64,000 bases of DNA from Steinernema hermaphroditum (GCA_030435675.1 CM059623.1:2134012-2198011), one strand, 5' to 3'. Counted from the first letter of the stretch, positions 20,673 to 32,806 are shown. Made by a program: numbers and translations. Notes: generated from the sequence alone by a model not told the origin.

Positions 20673-21669
20673 AGTCGCTGAAACTGGGTAAAGATTTATG
20701 CTACCGTGTGAGACATATCCGTGTGAGACATATCCTATGAACATGTCATTTGGCTTCTGAGTTGGCGGAGTCGTCGCTTGGATTCACGACCACAGCATCG
20801 AATTCGTGTCGGTAGTCAAAATAGTGAACGTTTGATACTCATAGTTGCTAGTTTTATGAAGGTGCAACGGAAACAATGGTGATCGATCGCTGCTAGTGCA
20901 CCGCCTTTCTGTGCATGGTATGCTGTGGGGAACCTGAAGTGTGCACCATCTACGCCCTACACAGGAAACTCGACCTCCTCGAATCCAGTGATTAAGGGCC
21001 ATATCTACTTTGTTCGCTTCAGTCATACAATAATACGACGGTCCCTCTTGTTTCTCTAGGCCAGTCGACGTAAACAATTCATCGAGGTTATCCTGAGTAG
21101 AAAACTAGGGCAACGTCCCATCGCCACGGCAGTAGAAGTTCTCTCCGATGTGGCGATGCTTCTTAAATTGCAGTCGTGAGAGTACAAAAAAAAAGGACTC
21201 CAGAATACAGAACGCAGAATAACGGTGGCCGTCACTTTCTTTATCAGTTATCAGTTTCAGTATCAGTTTCAAACATTGGCACTTGAACTGTAGATCTTTC
21301 ATTTTCACTGCAGCTAGGCTGCACCAGTGTCCAAAATTTTATTTTAGGAGCTAAGACAGAAAGCAAAAGAAAAAAAGAGGGAAAGAAGCGATCGGACCGA
21401 AGACTTCGGATTTCTTGGTCAACAGGAATATTCGAAAAAATTTACCGAGCAACTAAGGACGTCCTAAGGAGTTTTTCTTTCTCAAGCTCTGATATACATC
21501 GTATATAAGAGGGTGGCATGCGTTCTACTACAATGTGAAGAAGAGCGACGAGGAATTGAAAACATGAAAACATCTTAATAATTAATTTATTGGAAAGCAA
21601 CCGAAAATAATGAGTTAGAAAGCGAAAGCACATTAGTTGATAGGCAGTATTAGTCATCACTGTCAGCGT
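20673..21669. other. Intergenic region with minor simple repeats
   Basis: Contains a short direct repeat GTGTGAGACATATCC (near 20707 and 20722) and a run of CAGTATCAGTTT-like words at 21240-21275. No gene is supported. Confidence 0.35.
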
Positions 21670-22514
21670 TTAATGCTGAATACACAACGAAGAGGTGGTG
21701 TTGCAGGTAGATCCTGCGTAGGTGGTGCAGTCGGAGTCCTGGGAGCAGGGGTCTCCGATCTGGTAGATGGGATCTCCCATCATGTTGCCCCTAAAGACAG
21801 CATTTCGGACCTTCTTGACAGAGCTAGGATCTTACTGAATGCGGTAGTTGCACACGACGAAGGTCATGGAGTCGGGTTCAGTGCACTGGGCGATTCCACA
21901 GCCGAATTCCGTGGTTGCTCCCCATGCCATCTAATCAAGTGATACATCTACAGTAACCCTCTGATCGCACCTGAGTGTAGTGTCCCGTTCCGGCGTTAAA
22001 CACGTCGGGCGTCATCGTGTAGTCGGAGCTGTACTGACCCACTCCTTTCTCGGCCAATTCGGACCACCACGAAGTGGGAGCGTCGAGGGCAGGGCCTGAA
22101 AGAGCGGGTCATCTTCTGCAGGGGGGACTACGGTACTGTTTGAGTTCTGGACGGGAAACGTGGCGTAGATGTTCTCGCCAGCGTTGCGGCTTTCCTGTGG
22201 TGAGTGTTCGAACTGGCAGTTTTCTGCCCACGACTGCGCGATCGCCTCGAGGTCGCAGCTGTAGCTCAGCTGGTACATGTTCGAGGCGGTGGGGGCGTTT
22301 CCGCCGTCGGGACCGTCCTGCTCGAGGCCACGAGCGTTCGACGAGCGCAGCTTGTTGTGAGCGTCGACGAGGGCATCACGATCAGGGGGAGTCAAGCCTC
22401 CGGTGGTGGGGCACTGGGTGCCTTGGCTAGAGACGAAGACGAACAGTCCTAAAGGAGGTGTGGGAAAGGACCGCAAGTCGTGGACGAACCTGTGAAGAGA
22501 ACAAGAGAGTGCAT
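21670..22514 (-). CDS. CAP/SCP domain secreted protein (venom-allergen-like)
   Basis: Five exons: 22490-22514, 22137-22448, 21971-22095, 21836-21930, 21670-21790; introns 40-45 bp; 225 aa. Residues 1-17 form a signal peptide (MHSLVLFTGLFVFVSSQ). CAP features in order: AHNKLRSSNARG, YSCDLEAIAQSWAENCQF, AGENIYATFP, then CAP1 (GHYTQMAW) and CAP2 (VVCNYRIQGN). A Cys-rich tail follows (GDPCSQDSDCTTYAGSTC). The His and Glu positions of the CAP cavity are present. The family is secreted by nematodes and abundant in parasitic stages; the molecular role varies and is not settled. The short first exon is shared with the inverted pseudogene copy at 20506. A TATA-like GCCTTAAAAGG lies upstream near 22557-22567. 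Confidence 0.93.
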
Positions 22515-22689
22515 TGTGTGGAACTGAGGAAGTGTGCTGTCCATCGGCCCCTCCGGCCTTTTAAGGCCTCCAACAGAAGGTGTTTAGCATAAGCGGCGAT
22601 TGTGCTAATCCCAAAAAAGTGGGACGATGTCCTGTATCCACATCATTTGGGTCACTTCTGTATGCAAATTGGCAAAAACAAGCGATCAA

Positions 22690-23415
22690 AAGCAGAATAC
22701 TGGAAGAGGTGTTTTGGAACGGAAACAACCTCGTCCGGACGAGATGACCAGGACCAGAGGCATTACTTGGAACACTGGAGGGACGTAGGACTGGCTTGAA
22801 TCCACTTATTTATGCTCTATATGCTCAAGCAACCCATAGAAAACGCTAGTAAACAATAGGATAAATCTGGCTGTCGCACAACGTAATTCCACGAAATCTA
22901 TGTAGAACTTGATCGGTTCAGTCCCGTGACATCCTCTTCTACAAAGTGTATTTGCAAAGCAGCGATCCCAGTGAGAATCCTTTGTTACACGGTGTCCATT
23001 CTGTTCAAAAGATAAGTGACGGATTCAAATCATGTTCACCTACTATCATGGTCTCTCCACAAAACCACAAAACCGCAAGGTTCTGTACAGAACTGGCAAT
23101 AGTCGGGATTCCAGTCAGCAAAATCGAGCGGCGTTCCATCATCCCATTTCCAGTGGTGCGGCTGATCATAAAAGGCATCGCTTATGCTCGGCTTCAGTCC
23201 GATGATTATGTATCCCTGTTTTCTCCCTGAATATGCTGCTTAAGTCTCAGTGACGTGTTAGTTGTTAATACTCAGAGCTTCGCTTTCGTTCAAACTGTGG
23301 ATTGAAGCAGCATTGGAAAACGGATAAAGCTTCTTGCAGGCAGGGACTATAGTGGATTTATAAGTGACGGACGAAGTATCAGCGGTTTGCTACAGTTATG
23401 TCCATAGAGCATCCG
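22690..23415. other. Intergenic region, no gene seen
   Basis: Upstream flank of the CAP gene beyond the duplicated promoter. No coding or structured feature is supported. Confidence 0.4.
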
Positions 23416-23748
23416 CTATTTCAAACATACATTGTACTCTTCTGGAGGCATGGAATAGTAGCAGTAGGTCTCCGCGCCAAAGGTCAACTGATACCATCCA
23501 TCGCGGCAGCCGCTGTTCTTAATCGCTTCATTGACAGCAGCTGTTAAGTTGTTCGTACACACGTCGCCAGATTCTCGATTCAATAGATACGATATGCGAT
23601 TGAGCGTTGAGGGTTCAGTTTTGTAGATCTTCGAAGAGTGCGCACGTAGAGTTCTCCGGCGGCCTGAATTAAATAACCCAAATACGCGAGTTTTTAAACG
23701 CACTAAAAAGATGCTGAGTAGAATGCCACAGAGGAGACGTAGAATCAT
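23416..23748 (-). CDS. Small secreted protein with start of a C-type-lectin-like domain, probably truncated
   Basis: The frame starts MILRLLCGILLSIFLV, a signal peptide. An intron of about 36 bp may lie after codon 16, joining in frame to the Arg-rich stretch RRRTLRAHSSK. Residues near 88-110 (CRDGWYQLTFGAETYCYY) resemble the first strand and first cysteines of a C-type lectin domain. The frame ends shortly after, at a GTATGT that could be a donor, but I cannot find the remaining domain exons downstream. It may be a truncated lectin gene or an unrelated small secreted protein. Confidence 0.4.
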   Translation of the reverse strand: MILRLLCGILLSIFLVRLKTRVFGLFNSGRRRTLRAHSSKIYKTEPSTLNRISYLLNRESGDVCTNNLTAAVNEAIKNSGCRDGWYQLTFGAETYCYYSMPPEEYNVCLK

Positions 23749-24184
23749 GGTTGTTGACTAAAGAATGATCTTTGTGATGTCGCGTTTCCGTAGAAACATG
23801 GGCGCCATGGAATGGCGTCTTATGATGGCGCTTCGTGTTGCAAGGCAACGATCTATTTTGATGTGAATACGACAGCTTGTGATACGACATTCCTGAAAAG
23901 GGCAACCAGTCGTAGTCGCACATTTATGCTCTAAGGTGCTCCGAGGGTGCAGGAAAAGAGATGAATATCTGTTTATTCGTTTATGGAAGAGAGCAGTGTA
24001 CATCAATAGTACATTACAAGCAAACGACTGTTATTCTCTTGCATCCGAGCGAGTAATTAATAATTTAATAATTTGAGTTTATGTGCATTCGACTCCTCAG
24101 CCCGACTCCTATCCGTCGCACCACATCGCAGCCCGATCGGCGCGTATCACTTCGAGTAGTTCCATTGTAAGCCACAAACCCTAA

Positions 24185-24665
24185 CAAGGGAAGGGTCAAT
24201 CATGTTACGCTAAGATCGCCGCGAGACTAGCGGCGAACGGTAGGCCACGGGGAGTGTATTAACCGTGCAAAATACTAGGTGCCCTAACGTGCTCTATGTC
24301 CGTCAAAAGAGAGGTGATATGTTTTCTCACCAATGCCACATTGATTTCTCATCGGTGATTCCCAAGTGACCCAGTGTACACCTAATAAGCATCAGATAGT
24401 CGGATTGTGGTTTGTCAGACGGCTACCTTAGGTTGTATGTACGAACATTTTCCAACTAAGACAAAATTGTGAGGTTAGGTATACACTGGTTCACTTGGGA
24501 ATCATCGGTGAGAAACGATGCTAGGATGGTGAGAAAGTCTGTTTTGACGGACATAGAGCACGTTAGGGCACCTAGTATTTTGCACGGTTAATACACTCCC
24601 CGGGGCCTACCGTTCGCCGCTAGTCTCGCGTCGATCTTAGCGTAACATGATTGACCCTTCCCTTG
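24185..24665. mobile_element. Harbinger/Tourist-like MITE, long palindrome
   Basis: Two inverted arms of about 200 bp (24185-24385 and 24468-24665) begin CAAGGGAAGGGTCAATCATG and match for most of their length, for example CTAGTATTTTGCACGGTTAA on one arm and its complement on the other. The flanking trinucleotides are TAA on both sides (24182-24184, 24666-24668), the target duplication of PIF/Harbinger elements. A central 80-bp loop has no coding content. Confidence 0.8.
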
Positions 24666-25026
24666 TAAGTGACCCTTCCCTAAGATGGCATCAAACCACA
24701 AAAATTATCTCCGCTGACTGCGACCGGTTCAGAATTGAATGTGAACCACACACGAACACAGATCTATGGATCCGTCGATTATGTTCAGAAGTCGGACACT
24801 TCAAACCGAATAATTGATGTTCCATGTACATATATGTCGCCAAAAAACGTCAGAACTATGCCCTTCGCTGGTTATGAGCTGTAATACAAATCGACCGATC
24901 CTCGACGATCATTCGGACCGCCCCTAGACCCAAGAACAGGCAGAATACAACTGTGATGGATTCATTCCACAGCTATCAAAAAATAAATCCAGGACGACGC
25001 TTACAAAAAAAAACAAAAATTTCAAA

Positions 25027-25939
25027 TTATGGTCGGCGAAGACTCGATCCTTCTGTGTCGGCTGAGACCACTTTAACAAAAAGCTCCCTCGGCCTCAACT
25101 TATACAACGTAAACAAAGAGATAATGGCAATACCGGTGCTCGACAACATTGGTACATAACGAAGGACATTTCGAAAGAGATCTATAAGCTCATATTTGAT
25201 GACGACTGTACGCAAAGTGTTTGGAACTGTAGAAAACAGGGTGTGGATAATCGCTTGAAATAGGACAATCTGGTTTGCCTAAATTTCGAATAGAAGATTA
25301 GACCTGCACTACCTCAAGTACCTGCTTATTTTCGGTTCTATTTAAAGCACTGACCATCTTCTTATAGTATATCCGGAAACAGATCACGAAAGCAATATAC
25401 AGGACCGTTTCCATAAATAAGACAATAGGAAAAATGGTGAGTTGGACTATTATCCACGTTTTTTGGATGATATCAAAGAGGGCCGATTCGAATTGGGGAG
25501 CTATTCCATAGAAAATTACAGCAAAGCAAACAGCAAATGAGAGATTCAAGATGGCCAGCTTCGAGCTCAATTTCCAAAATGTATATCTTATGGGAATGCA
25601 TACGATGAGTAGCCTATCCACGGCGAAGATCGTGGAAACAACGGCGATTACAAAATCGTCCAAGAAATCCATTAAACCAACAAAGGACATGTAGTAGTTG
25701 ATGAGCAGCTCGTTTCGTGTGAAGACTACGATCATGGTGAATTCAGCAGTGAGGAGAGCATAGCAAATGATGCTTAAGAAGCTGAATACGACGTTTACGG
25801 AAAGCACGGAGGCCAATGTATTGAATGGGGTGGACTTTGTGAAGCGTCGAGTATAGAAGAATAGTGATAGTGAGTTCAGAATGAAAATCGCACTATTAGA
25901 GAACAGCAAATACCAATTTCTATGCTGCGCGGACACCAT
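25027..25939 (-). CDS. Seven-transmembrane chemoreceptor-type GPCR
   Basis: Two exons, 25322-25939 and 25027-25278, with a 43-bp phase 0 intron (donor CAG|GTACTT); 289 aa. Seven hydrophobic segments are visible: LLFSNSAIFILNSLSLFFY, ASVLSVNVVFSFLSIICYAL, FVIAVVSTIFAVDRLLIV, LAILNLSFAVCFAVIFYG, LTIFPIVLFMETVLYIAFV, IVLFQAIIHTLFSTV and GIAIISLFTLYKL. The third ends in VDRLLIVCIPIRY, the position of the DRY motif. Length and layout fit nematode serpentine receptor families; I cannot place it in a named class. Likely acts in sensory neuron membranes. Confidence 0.85.
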
Positions 25940-26208
25940 GACAAAGTGTAGTGTTTAGCTTGCATGTGGCTATTACTATTGGTTGACTAAAGTGCAAAAT
26001 TTGAATGATCGTATGAACCTTATGTTTCTGCAGAAATCTTCAAGAAAGACAGAGCTCGCGTGTGGGCATGCATGCTAAATCTTGATGATCGAGAATCGCA
26101 TGTGTTTTGGACCCATTCCCACACACATGGGGATGATGATTGATTTGTGTTTCATAGAACTGTTGAAATAAACACCCGGTGAACTTAGGGGTGGGAGAGC
26201 AGCTATGA
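25940..26208. other. 5' flank of the chemoreceptor and left flank of the Helitron array
   Basis: No feature is supported. Confidence 0.4.
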
Positions 26209-26489
26209 GAACAGCCGCTATAATAAAGAATCCTTTTCTTCACTTTCTGTCCTTCTGTCTGTCTGTCCGTCACGCTCCTACTTTGCAACTGTGGCCTCTT
26301 GGTGCCAAACCACCTTCACCATCATGTTTCTCATCGGTAATCTATCACAGGAAAAATACTCCCACCCCTGGCTCCTACCACGATCCTAAGAAAACAGGTT
26401 CCACTAACCTCACTTTTGTTCCTTTGTTCATTTTCGCCCAAAACACTGTCATATCTCTCTGCTCCATCATGTTTAGCTCTGGGCCCAAA

Positions 26490-26835
26490 ATTTTTTAAAA
26501 CAGGTTCAAACCTGGAAATGTCATATGTTCGTCCCTTGCCAAAAAGTGCTCCAAACTTCTCCAAATGTTCCAAAATAAATCTTCAAACTTTTCGTGCCAG
26601 GACCTAAAATTTTAGGAAAAGTCATATGTTCGGTCAAGCGTTAAAAATTGAAAAAGGTTCAAATTTTTAAATGTCATAGGTTCGTCCGTGAGCTTAAAAT
26701 TGAAAACAGGTTCAAATTTGGAAATGTCATAGGTTCGGCCATGAGCTTAAAATTGAAAACAGGTCCAAATTTGGAAATGTCATAGGTTCGTCCATGAGCT
26801 TAAAAGTGAAAACATTGGTTGATACTGGTATAGAC
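26490..26835. repeat. Short imperfect repeats of the Helitron family 1 head
   Basis: Repeated words AATGTCATAGGTTCGTCC and AAAATTGAAAACAGGTTC recur with spacing of about 55-60 bp. The same field recurs in unit 2 at 40480-41040. Related words (GGAAATGTCATACGTTCAGAC) form long fields in units 3, 4 and 5. Confidence 0.75.
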
Positions 26836-27539
26836 ACCGTCATGTTAGGCAACATGATCATATCACATTGAAAATTAAGCAAAAAGTCAATTTTTCAGGC
26901 TTTTCGTGTTAGGACACAAAAAAGGGACCTTTTTTCTGAACCCTTTTTAATGTACACTCCGTAGCTACAGTCATCCGCACAAGAAAAACACATAGTTCAT
27001 GAGTTTTCTGCACACACAGTGCAGCATGCGTTTCTCTGTTTGTCTGGGGTAAGAGGTATCGCACCGCTGCGACGGAACAGTCGGTGATGATTGACCTCCA
27101 AACTTGCGGCTTGAATTCCCGTTGCTGTTTCTTAGTCCTGAGCCCTCTATTTAGTTGGCCGCCCTCGGGCTCTGCCGTTTGCTAATAGTGCGGTGATTGC
27201 GGTACACGAGGCTCGAAGTCCACCTGGCCGCGTCACAACGACGCTCTGCCTGTGGTATGGGTAGCTTCGTGGTTTCCGCAGCGGTTGACTACCGTGAAGA
27301 CGTTATTTTATTATTTCTGAAGAAAGAAGACTATGGATGGATCGACTCTTCTGGATGGATCGACTCTTCTACGCAGCGACCTCCGTCTTACGTGAGGTAG
27401 CGCTTGAATCTTGAAATCATTCATTTACGATGCTTTGTTGCAGATGATCTCACCGTAGACTGAAAATTGGAGGTCTCGGCAGCCTGGACTACATCTGCCA
27501 AACCAAAGTAATCTTAATGTTCTTGGACAGTTCCGTAAT

Positions 27540-28480
27540 ACTGATCATTTTAGACGCCTCTAAGAGGTATAAAGAAGAAGACGATCTTCTGGAAGCCGTT
27601 TACTTACGAGCTTTGCGGTCTACGGTAGGCTAAATCTCTTCAGACGTTCTGTAAAGAAGTATTTTATAGACATATAAAACGGCCGTAAACAGAAGATCTT
27701 CTGAAGGCACTTCGCAGCATTACGGTAGGCTGAACCTTCTTGATCACACTTCATTACGAATCATTTTAGACGCCTTTGAAGAAGCTTAAAATAAAATGTC
27801 TTCCAGAGGATTCCCGTCGGATTATGGTAGGACAAATCTCTTCAAGCATTTTGTAAACGTAGTATTTTATAGGCATATTAAACGGGATTGAATAGAAGAT
27901 CTGCTGGAGGCACTTCGCCACATTACGGTAGGCTGAACCTTCTTGATCACACTTCATTACGAATCATTTTAGACGCCTTTGAAGAAGCTTAAAATAAAAT
28001 GTCTTCCAGAGGATTCCCGTCGGATTATGGTAGGACAAATCTCTTCAAGCATTTTGTAAACGTAGTATTTTATAGGCATATTAAACGGGATTGAATAGAA
28101 GATCTGCTGGAGGCACTTCGCCACATTACGGTAGGCTGAACCTTCTTGATCACACTTCATTACGAATCATTTTAGACGCCTTTAAAGAGGCTTAAAAATG
28201 AAATATCTTTCAGAGGATTCCCGTCGGATTACGGTAGGACAAATCTCTTCAAGCATTTTGTAAACGTAGCATTTATTAGGCATATTAAACGGGATTGAAT
28301 AGAAGATCTGCTGGAGGCACTTCGCCACATTACGGTAGGCTGAACTTCCTTAAACACACTTCATTACGAATCATTTTAGACGCCTTTGAAGAGGCTTAAA
28401 AATGAAATGTCTTCCAGAGGATTCCCGTCGGATTACGGTAGGCTAAGTCTCTTCAGACACAATGTAATGTAGACAATTTT
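27540..28480. repeat. 203-bp satellite inside Helitron unit 1
   Basis: About four and a half head-to-tail copies of a 203-bp unit. Two consecutive copies (27757-27959 and 27960-28162) appear identical; outer copies diverge. Each unit has CATTACGGTAGGCTGAACCT and GAATCATTTTAGACGCCTTT. The open frames within it are by-products of the repetition. Confidence 0.9.
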
Positions 28481-29075
28481 AGAAGTCTATCAAAAGGCTT
28501 AAAATACAGTATCTTCACAAGGATTGTCATCGTGTAGGCTGATATCGTCAGACACTTTTTTATATAGATTACTTTAGAAGCATACTGAAGGCTCGACAAT
28601 TAAGTATACCTTACAGAAGCCTGAAAGCCTGCTACGGTATGCTTTTAGTTTTCACATAGACTATATGTTATAGAAGCCTAAAAAAATCGATGCTTCCCAG
28701 AAGAACTCGGAAGGTAATCTTCATTCCAGTCTCAATCACGGACTTAAATTTATTTTTAAATGAAAACACCGCTATTTGGGAAGTAAATAGATAAATACAA
28801 ACCTTATCTTTGTGTTCCTCAAGATATCTTTGTTGTTTTAGGATTAAAGCAAAGATTTTTTTAGAGGAATTACCGTATACAACGGAGTTAATCGTCGACG
28901 ACTTCCGCGACTGATAAGGGAAGGACCCGAAGTGTGACACTCCGATTTCGCTGAAAATTTTTGGGCGTATAGCGCAGCCCGGGACTAACAAAACGCACAT
29001 AGTTTGATCGGTGCGAAATTACACCAAGGTACCTAAAAGAGGTCTTTAATTGTAAGGTATCCTGGTGCGATGTCC

Positions 29076-29259
29076 CTGAAGCCTCAAAATATACGGTATT
29101 GTTGTCAGAGTTTGTCGTTTTTTTGACCGGTTTTCGTGCTACAAGAACATGGTTGTTAATCTACAATTTTTATTTTCGTTCCAAATGCCGAAAACTTTAG
29201 AAAATCGGCGAAAAAAACGAAAAACACTGACAATAATACCGTATATTTTGAGGTTTCAG
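29076..29259. repeat. Foldback sequence inside Helitron unit 1
   Basis: Left arm begins CTGAAGCCTCAAAATATACG; the reverse complement of the right arm begins CTGAAACCTCAAAATATACG. The arms stay similar for about 60 bp around a short loop. No clear target duplication, so it is either an old MITE or a structured part of the Helitron. Confidence 0.6.
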
Positions 29260-30197
29260 AACATATGGCTATGTTGTATAAATGTAATCGTCTACCCTTT
29301 TGCCTCTGTCTGAGAGCTTCATTTTAGATAACACAGACAAAAGGGGATAAATTAGAAGGCACTAATAAGGTGATAATCTGTTGCTATGGCATTTACCTCT
29401 TGAGATAGCGACTACAGCGATGAGTTTCAATTGTAGGACAAGGTGAAAGACTATATAAGTGAACAATCTGCGTAACGTAAAATTAGGAACTTTCATTTAA
29501 TGAGACATAAGTGTATAGGGGGATAAACGGAAAGTTCAGAATTAGACTGCTTTTAAACGTCTTCTTTTAGTGAGACGCCGTGAAAAGGGTGATTCGAGGG
29601 AAGCACGAGAGACATATGCGGATACAATACAGTAAGCTCTACACCAAGGGATAGTCAGTGTTTTTTTTTCTCTTCAGATGGAAGTAGAAAAGTTGACCAA
29701 GAAAGAATATTCATTAAATAAGAGGTTGTGACACATTATGTCACAATAAACTTTTCCTTTCTAAACAAGAATTATAGTACTTTCCTTTAGATAACGACGA
29801 GAAACCAGAACAGTTCCACTAAGCATACTAAAAAAAGTTTGACGTAGCCCCCTACAGCACCAACAAAGCGGTACGCATGAAGTGATGCTTCACCGTAAAC
29901 ATTGTGCTCCATTTCAGCTAAACACATACAGGACGTATAAGTCAGGATCATAGGTACCTGAACTGATGACTTCACAGTAAGCACTCAACCTATAAGCTCT
30001 GACCACCCAGTTTTCTTTTAGACTGATCGGAAGAATATTGCCGCCGACATACCATTCTACCCTTTTAAATCCTATCCCAATAAAGTATTGCACTAACTTT
30101 CGATATCATTATCATCTTAGTCGTTATTTACGCCTTAAATATCTAATTTTTCTATAGAGTACTGTAATTGCTTATTTTCTGATTATAGCTTACAAAG
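29260..30197. other. Helitron unit 1 leader without a recognised gene
   Basis: AT-rich; no splice-linked coding sequence could be joined to the gene starting at 30198. Confidence 0.35.
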
Positions 30198-31017
30198 ATG
30201 GCCTCGCAACGTACACATGCTAATGTAATCCAACTCGAAGACAGTGATGATGAAGTGATCTTTGTAGAAGAAAAGAAAGGAACGTCTCAGGGGCCTTCTT
30301 CTTCAAAGTTAGCACCCTCACCATTTTACCAATAATACAGGGTTTCTTATAGGGACAAAACCGAGACTTTGGCAGCGGTGATTGCCATTGGACTCCCAAA
30401 AGAAGACGTAACACGACGAGGTACACTAATAGCACATATTAACGTAAAAGTATCGAATGGTTGTTATAGCTATTGAGATCGGTCTCAAGGACGTGTTTGA
30501 GGGTTACCCCTTAGCGGAGATAGTGTTCAACAAGCAGCGAAAATACCAGGGACGCTGTCGCATCATTTTCTATCGCACCTTGACTCGAAATGAATACGAC
30601 ATGCTCATCAACCCTAAATCCGGCTTTAATCGCACGTGTCTGATTAAGAATGTTAACGGAATATATAAGCAGAACCAACTTCGCTTTGAGCCGGTAAAGG
30701 ACAAGAAAATGATCGCTGAATGTGAAAAGCTTATGGAAGCGCACAAGAAGTTAAACGAGAACACGACGGACACCATTAATAAAGAGGAAACGAAGTTTAT
30801 GCGCAAGCTGCATCTTGAATATCGCACCGAGAACAACAAAAAGCGCCGTCTGGAACGTCAGGTCGAAGAGGAAGAGCGCTTGAAGAAGATTCGTATGGAA
30901 AAGCATGAAGCGGAAGAATTGCGCAAGACTGGGAATATTATGTCCCGCTCGAGCCACTATACTGTGCCTCGTGGTAGTTACAAGCCATGGGCTTCTTCTG
31001 ATAACACATTTTTCTAA
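30198..31017 (+). CDS. Helitron unit 1 accessory gene of unknown function
   Basis: Three exons joined in frame: from ATG 30198 to about 30306, about 30352-30419, and 30470-31017. The N-terminus is VIQLEDSDDEVIFVEE, a hydrophobic core beside acidic residues that looks like a SUMO-interaction motif. A segment with aromatic and charged residues follows (FNKQRKYQGRCRIIFYRTL, RNEYDMLINPKSGFNRTC). The last 100 residues are a Glu/Arg/Lys coiled coil (NKKRRLERQVEEEERLKKI), and the end is Ser/Pro/Trp-containing (SYKPWASSDNTFF). I do not recognise the family. It has no counterpart in unit 5, so it may be a captured host gene or a family 1-specific accessory factor. The reading frame is intact. Confidence 0.6.
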
Positions 31018-31078
31018 GTGCTTTGTGGTTTGTTAACATAAAAATGTTCTGTTAAGTGCGTTCCACAAACATTGGTTC

Positions 31079-32806
31079 ATGACCAATGAAACTACTACTT
31101 TATCCTCTATAATTTTGAATCCTACCACGGTTTTAGTACAAATTGGAGATTCTGGCACTAATAAGCGCAAGACTGGATCGGCAGAGGGCATGTCGGGTGC
31201 TAAACGCATGCGACGTGAGCAGTGCACCACGGCTTCTCAAAACGCCGGCTCCAAAAGTCCAAACCCTCTCCTCTCTGCTTCTGCTGCATCATCTGACTTG
31301 ACTTTGTAAGTAATATCCGCACGTAAACGTATAGTAAACATGTTGTCTAAATATAGGCTTTACACACCTCTGACGTCGAGCTCAAACATTGACCCAAAAA
31401 GCACTGTCAAGTATGTCAATGTATGAAATTCTTAGCAACATTAGTTTTATCTTAGCAACGGAACCTACCTCGTCTTGGACAGCGTTTTCTATAATCCTGG
31501 AGACAAACCGAACTTTTACAAACAGATGTTGGAGGTCATTCTTCTTGATGGATCAAAAAATGTTCTTAAATTGGTTGCCTACCAAGAATTGGCCGTCAAG
31601 TTCCGTTTTCTGACCCAAGGAACGGTACACTTATGCCTTGAAATATCTGCTCTCATCCGCATCAATTGCAGGTCATAAATATTAACAACTTCTCTTGCCA
31701 CGACGATAACTTCGTAAAATATATTGGTATGTTTACACAACTGGTAACATTCTTACATTCACATATAATAGGATCGTCTGTGCCCTATAGCTTATTGGCA
31801 AATTTGAACACCGAGGTCAACATTGATCAAAACCTTAGCCGACAGTGGCAGCAATATTTTGCCGACCTTTTGAAGGAAAACGTAAGCTCTGAGGTGGTGA
31901 AAGACTTTCATGGATTGTAAGTATGCATATCACTCACACAATTTTTTTATTCTTGAATTATTAGCGTCCTGAATCTGAAGGTTACTCATGTGACTTTTCC
32001 AAAACCTATTATGATTCGAGGTGAACACGGATTCGTTGCAACGGTATCGTGCATCACAAATGACTCCAAGACCGTAAACTTTGCGTTCTTCAATGAACAC
32101 ATTACGCAATTCCCATTGCTGATCATAACCAAGGTTATTTAAAGTTTACAATTAGTTCTTTTGACGAAGCAGATTTAGGATTACGTGATTTCTCACAGTC
32201 ATGTGAAGGAGCACTCTGGACAATATGCTGACATCGAAATGTCTATTACACAAAAAACCACTTTTGTTCCATTGGACGATACTTTGGAAAATAGCCATTT
32301 TTCCTTTGAAGAACTCAAAAACATGACAAATCTTCCGAATTTGATCAGTAAATAAAAAGAAATGTTTTTACTGAAGAATGCTCTTTATTTTAGACACTGA
32401 ACTGTTTCTCCTTGCCGTACCTAAGCTCACCAGTTCTGCTGGAATTTTCAACAGTTATACAGGTTGTAAATAGTCGTCCTAAACTATAATATCTATAATA
32501 AAACTATAATATCCCTCCAATTTAGTCATCGTGACAGATTCTTCTGGATCTGGACCGGATGTAATCACCGCAGTCCTCAATTTGATCACTATTCGCTCTG
32601 ATCCTGCTTGGAAAGTCGGTTTCAGTCTCAAAGGCACTTTCGAGATTCACGTTGACGGTATCTTGAGCTTTCAAAATAAGATACATTTAGCACTATCTTC
32701 AGAGCACATGGTGAAAATCAGAGCCTTCGATAAGTTCACAGAATCGGGAGACAAGGCCTTTCTCTCCAATCTGATCTACAAGCAGCACGAGTTTATGTAT
32801 CGTTAA
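31079..32806 (+). CDS. RPA-like OB-fold single-strand DNA-binding protein of Helitron unit 1
   Basis: About nine exons with 40-60 bp introns, frame kept throughout. The N-terminal 70 residues are a Ser/Lys-rich linker with basic KRKTGSAEGMSGAKRMRR, a possible nuclear signal. Then come repeated beta-rich blocks resembling OB folds: GTYLVLDSVFYNPGDKP, LKLVAYQELAVKFRFLTQG, ININNFSCHDDNF, then VIVTDSSGSGPDVIT and the C-terminal block ending QHEFMYR. Unit 5 encodes a parallel protein with the same order (TFVVINAVFYNPGEKP, VIHLDKFGCKHDDY), which supports the gene model. RPA-like proteins are known accessory products of Helitrons and would coat single-stranded transposition intermediates. Confidence 0.7.

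Noticed and set aside
27766..28160. Two identical 63-codon reading frames on the minus strand
   Set aside because: They lie in consecutive copies of the 203-bp satellite; identity comes from the repeat, not from coding selection.
28668..29000. 110-codon minus-strand frame
   Set aside because: No start context, domain or splice partner; opposite in direction to all Helitron genes.
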